Shown here one piece after another: positions 6,380-8,804 of a stretch of DNA of 8,804 nucleotides. The notes under the pieces are model-generated. The model did no database searches. It was not told the origin of the DNA and saw only the letters and a program-made list of their open reading frames with translations. The position numbers were made by a program, and so were the translations under genes. The DNA comes from DATBAK01 sp036787815 (lineage in GTDB: Bacteria; Actinomycetota; Acidimicrobiia; IMCC26256; PALSA-610): NCBI GenBank assembly GCA_036787815.1, contig DAIQOP010000160.1, forward strand, positions 1 through 8,804, written 5' to 3'. Each line of letters begins with the position of its first letter. Position 1 is the stretch's first letter.

Positions 6380-7932
6380 ACGGCGCCCAGGCATTGATCC
6401 GCACGCTCGTCGGTTGCGGGGTCGACACGTGCTTCATGAATCCCGGCACGTCGGAGATGCATTTCGTCGCCGCGCTCGACGACGTGCACGAGATGCGCGG
6501 CGTGCTGGCACTCTTCGAAGGCGTCGCGACCGGCGCGGCCGACGGATACGGACGCATGACCGACCGGCCGGCCGCCGTCCTGTTGCACCTCGGGCCCGGG
6601 CTCGGCAACGGGCTCGCGAACCTGCACAACGCGCGCAAGGCGCACACGCCCGTGGTCAACATCGTCGGTGATCACGCGACCTACCACAAGCAATACGACG
6701 CACAACTCGAATCCGACATCGAGACGGTCGCTCGCAACGTCTCCCGCTTCATCCGTTGGTCGGCCAAGACCGGCGAGGTCGGCCGCGACGCGGCCGACAC
6801 CGTCGCCGCCGCGTTCGGCCCGCCCGGTCAGGTGGCGACGCTCGTGCTGCCCGCCGACGTCTCGTGGGGCGACGGCGGTGAGGTCGCGCGTGCGATCACA
6901 CCGGCCGCCCGCGCGACGGTCGCCGACGACGCGGTCCAGTCGATCGCAACGGTGCTGCGCTCCGGTGAACCGGCCGTGTTGCTCGTCGGCGGCACCGCGT
7001 GCCGCGAGGAGGCGTTGCTGCTCGCCCGCGCCATCGCGGACGCGACCGGGGCGAAGCTGTTGGCCGAGACGTTTCCCGCCCGGATCGAGCGCGGTGCCGG
7101 CCGGGCGGCGGTCGACCGCATCGCCTATCTGGCCGAGTTCGCGTCGATGCAACTCGAGGGCGCGCGGCACGTCGTGCTCGTCGACGCGAAGGCGCCGGTG
7201 TCGTTCTTCGCCTATCCCGACAAGGCGAGCTGGCTCGTACCCGACGGGTGCGAGGTCCACACCCTCGCCGGACCCGCCGACGACGCGTGCGCGAGTCTCG
7301 CCGCGCTCGCCGACGCGGTCGGCGCAAATCCGACGTCGGCTGTCCGCCAGCAGGCCGAGCGCCCCGAGCTGCGCACGGGCGCGCTGACCGCCGACGCGGT
7401 GTGCGCGACCCTCGGCACCCTGCTCCCCGAAGGCGCGATCGTGTCCGACGAAGGCAACACGTCGGGACTGTTCGCCCCCGGGCTCACCGCCGGCGCACCG
7501 CCCCACGACTGGCTGTGCCTGACCGGCGGCGCGATCGGGCAGGGGCTGCCCGTCGCCGTCGGAGCCGCGGTCGCGTGCCCGGATCGGCGCGTGATCGCCC
7601 TCGAATCGGACGGCAGCGCGATGTACACGCTGCAGTCGTGGTGGACGATGGCGCGCGAGGGCCTCGACGTCACGACGATCCTGTTCAACAACGGCTCCTA
7701 CGCCGTGCTCAACATGGAGCTCGGCCGCGTCGGCGCCGGAGCCGCCGGTCCGAACGCGAAGGCGATGCTCGATCTCCACGGGCCCGACCTCGATTTCGTC
7801 CCCCTCGCGCGCGGCATGGGCGTGGCCGCGACGCGCGCCACGACCGCCGAGGAGTTCAACGACCAGCTCGCTCGTGCGCTCGCCACCCCCGGGCCGTCCG
7901 TCGTCGAGGCGATGGTGCCCTCGATCGTGTGA
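6376..7932 (+). CDS. ilvX: IlvX-like thiamine-diphosphate enzyme (annotated acetolactate synthase large subunit; benzoylformate decarboxylase-like)
   Basis: A 518-residue ThDP enzyme that cleaves or joins 2-oxoacids. The N-terminus (MNGAQALIRTLV, NPGTSEMHFVAAL) and length match mycobacterial IlvX as I remember it; the symbol rests on that likeness. The Pyr domain has the ThDP-activating Glu48 in LFEGVATGAADGYGR (46-60). The PP domain has the Mg/ThDP motif from SDGS (411-414) to NN (438-439), and GGAIGQGLPVAVGAA precedes it. LLHLGPGLGNG (69-79) places His71 where benzoylformate decarboxylase has His70; acetolactate synthases lack a His there. The second decarboxylase His (His281) appears to be Ala279 in APVSFFAYP. 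At this length there is little room for the FAD-binding features of true acetolactate synthase, and no small subunit (ilvN) is nearby, so a role in branched-chain amino acid synthesis is doubtful. Coupled by GTGA overlaps to the dehydrogenase before it and the glycosyltransferase after it. Confidence 0.88.
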   Translation: MNGAQALIRTLVGCGVDTCFMNPGTSEMHFVAALDDVHEMRGVLALFEGVATGAADGYGRMTDRPAAVLLHLGPGLGNGLANLHNARKAHTPVVNIVGDHATYHKQYDAQLESDIETVARNVSRFIRWSAKTGEVGRDAADTVAAAFGPPGQVATLVLPADVSWGDGGEVARAITPAARATVADDAVQSIATVLRSGEPAVLLVGGTACREEALLLARAIADATGAKLLAETFPARIERGAGRAAVDRIAYLAEFASMQLEGARHVVLVDAKAPVSFFAYPDKASWLVPDGCEVHTLAGPADDACASLAALADAVGANPTSAVRQQAERPELRTGALTADAVCATLGTLLPEGAIVSDEGNTSGLFAPGLTAGAPPHDWLCLTGGAIGQGLPVAVGAAVACPDRRVIALESDGSAMYTLQSWWTMAREGLDVTTILFNNGSYAVLNMELGRVGAGAAGPNAKAMLDLHGPDLDFVPLARGMGVAATRATTAEEFNDQLARALATPGPSVVEAMVPSIV

Positions 7933-8804
7933 AGCCCCCGCGTCGGTCGTCCATCTTCGAGCCCGAGGTCGTCGAGCCGGTGCGCCCTCGGGTCCTCGTG
8001 CTCGCGACCTGGTTCCCCTACCCGCCCGACAACGGCTCCCGCCAGCGCCTGTGGGCCTTGCTCTCCGGCCTGGGTGAGCGCTACGAGGTCGACCTCCTCG
8101 GGATCGTCGACGAAGCCGTCGCACCCGACGCCGTTGCGCACGCACGCGAACGCTGCGCGCACGTCGAGGTGGTGCAGCGCCGGCCGTTCCGGCCCCGAAG
8201 CGTGCGGGCGCTCGCCGCGTTCGCGCACCGCCTCCCGCGCGCCGTCGTCACGACCGACACGCCGGCCGCGCACGCGGCCGTCGAGCGACTCGTCGCCGAC
8301 CGTGGTTACGACGCGGTCGTGGTCTCCCAGATCCACGTCGCTCGGTACGCGCTGGGTCTCTCCGGGCTCGTCCGGGTGCTCGACGACCTCGAACCACAAG
8401 GGCTGCGCACCGCGTCGCCGGAGTCGACGCTGCGTGATCGCCTGCGAGACGCGCTGACGTGGGTGAAGGTGCGGCGCTACGTGGCGACGGTCGTGCGCAC
8501 GTTCGATGCGACGGTCGTCGTGTCGGAACGCGAGCGCGAGGCCGTGCTTGCACTCGTGCCGGACGCGCGTGTCGAGATCGTGCCGAACGGCGTCGACACC
8601 GACGTGAACCGGGTCGGCCTCGCCGAGGTCCGGCCCGACACGATGGTGTACTCGGGCGCACCCACGTTCGGCGCCAACCTCGAGGCGGTCCGATGGTTCG
8701 CGGCGGATGTGCTGCCGGCGGTGCGCGCGGCGCGGCCCGGCGCGCGGCTCGTCGTCACCGGTCGCATCGACTCGTTGCCGGCCGAGTCGTTGCCGGTCGC
8801 GTCC
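7929..8804 (+). CDS. Glycosyltransferase, GT4-like (group 1), 3'-partial
   Basis: Open without a stop from the GTG at 7929 to the right edge: 292 codons of an expected 390-420. It should transfer a sugar from a nucleotide-sugar donor to a glycan or lipid at the cytoplasmic membrane face. Seen here: the first Rossmann strand and donor-side loop RVLVLATWFPYPPDNGSRQR (21-40), a short-chain family signature; EVDLLGI (53-59); VVVSEREREAV (196-206); VEIVPNGVDTD (215-225), the hinge before the donor domain; and MVYSGAPTFGANLEAVRWF (239-257), then ARLVVTGR (272-279). The C-terminal E-x7-E donor site lies beyond the edge. The usual mid-protein DxxDVES-type motif reads VLDDLEPQGLR (150-160). The start overlaps the previous stop as GTGA (7929-7932) with no good Shine-Dalgarno, so translation probably depends on coupling; GTG at 7980 is an alternative start just before the first strand. 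Confidence 0.85.
   Translation, partial: MKPPRRSSIFEPEVVEPVRPRVLVLATWFPYPPDNGSRQRLWALLSGLGERYEVDLLGIVDEAVAPDAVAHARERCAHVEVVQRRPFRPRSVRALAAFAHRLPRAVVTTDTPAAHAAVERLVADRGYDAVVVSQIHVARYALGLSGLVRVLDDLEPQGLRTASPESTLRDRLRDALTWVKVRRYVATVVRTFDATVVVSEREREAVLALVPDARVEIVPNGVDTDVNRVGLAEVRPDTMVYSGAPTFGANLEAVRWFAADVLPAVRAARPGARLVVTGRIDSLPAESLPVAS

Noticed and set aside
4556..6394. 612-codon open frame on the - strand
   Set aside because: Low-complexity shadow (Arg, Asp, Glu and His-rich) of the dehydrogenase gene.
5620..8145. 841-codon open frame on the - strand opposite the operon
   Set aside because: Arg/Gly/Ala-rich low-complexity translation with no family motifs, lying opposite three well-supported genes. 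Long antisense frames are expected at this GC content.
8768..8801. Short direct repeat TCGTTGCCGG near the right edge
   Set aside because: Two copies within the glycosyltransferase coding frame (SLPAESLPV); too short and explained by coding sequence.
1..8804. Search for CRISPR arrays, tRNA/rRNA genes, insertion sequences, phage genes or toxin-antitoxin pairs
   Set aside because: No spaced repeats, tRNA-like folds, transposase or integrase motifs were found by reading; the window is nearly filled by the genes listed.

Overview
This is a GC-rich window (clearly above 65% G+C by eye). It has GTG starts, 4-nt gene overlaps and families typical of Actinomycetota: a CoxL-like form II molybdo-hydroxylase, an actinobacterial nitronate monooxygenase-type flavoprotein and an IlvX-like thiamine-diphosphate enzyme. 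A high-GC actinobacterium, possibly an acidimicrobial or mycobacterial relative, is the best guess. Nothing in the window fixes the species.

Layout. (1) 1-2246, + strand: the large molybdopterin-binding subunit of a xanthine dehydrogenase/CO dehydrogenase-family enzyme, missing only its first residues at the left edge. (2) 2372-3523, +: an FMN-dependent nitronate monooxygenase/2-nitropropane dioxygenase-family protein with a strong Shine-Dalgarno. (3) 3524-3582: a short convergent gap holding a nested hairpin, probably a two-way terminator. (4) 3583-4239, - strand: a six-span membrane protein I do not recognise, possibly leaderless from its GTG start. (5) 4240-4379: a divergent promoter region with a perfect 10-bp palindrome. 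(6) 4380-4908, +: a broken AlkD-type DNA alkylation repair gene. Its N- and C-terminal parts are in different frames and about 55-60 central residues, including the expected catalytic Asp, are missing. (7) 4988-6379, 6376-7932 and 7929-8804, all +: a tightly coupled operon of a GlcD-like FAD 2-hydroxyacid dehydrogenase, an IlvX/benzoylformate-decarboxylase-like ThDP enzyme and a GT4-type glycosyltransferase cut by the right edge. Both junctions are 4-nt GTGA overlaps.

How the genes may work together. The FAD enzyme and the ThDP enzyme are co-translated and could act in sequence: 2-hydroxyacid to 2-oxoacid, then decarboxylation or carboligation. This resembles the mandelate or glycolate/glyoxylate pathways in logic, but the substrate cannot be read from the sequence. 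The coupled glycosyltransferase is an odd partner; it may use the product or simply share the transcript. No RNA gene, CRISPR array, insertion sequence or phage gene was seen. The most notable items are the alkD deletion, the coupled three-gene operon and the unassigned membrane protein. None is clear proof of a new system.
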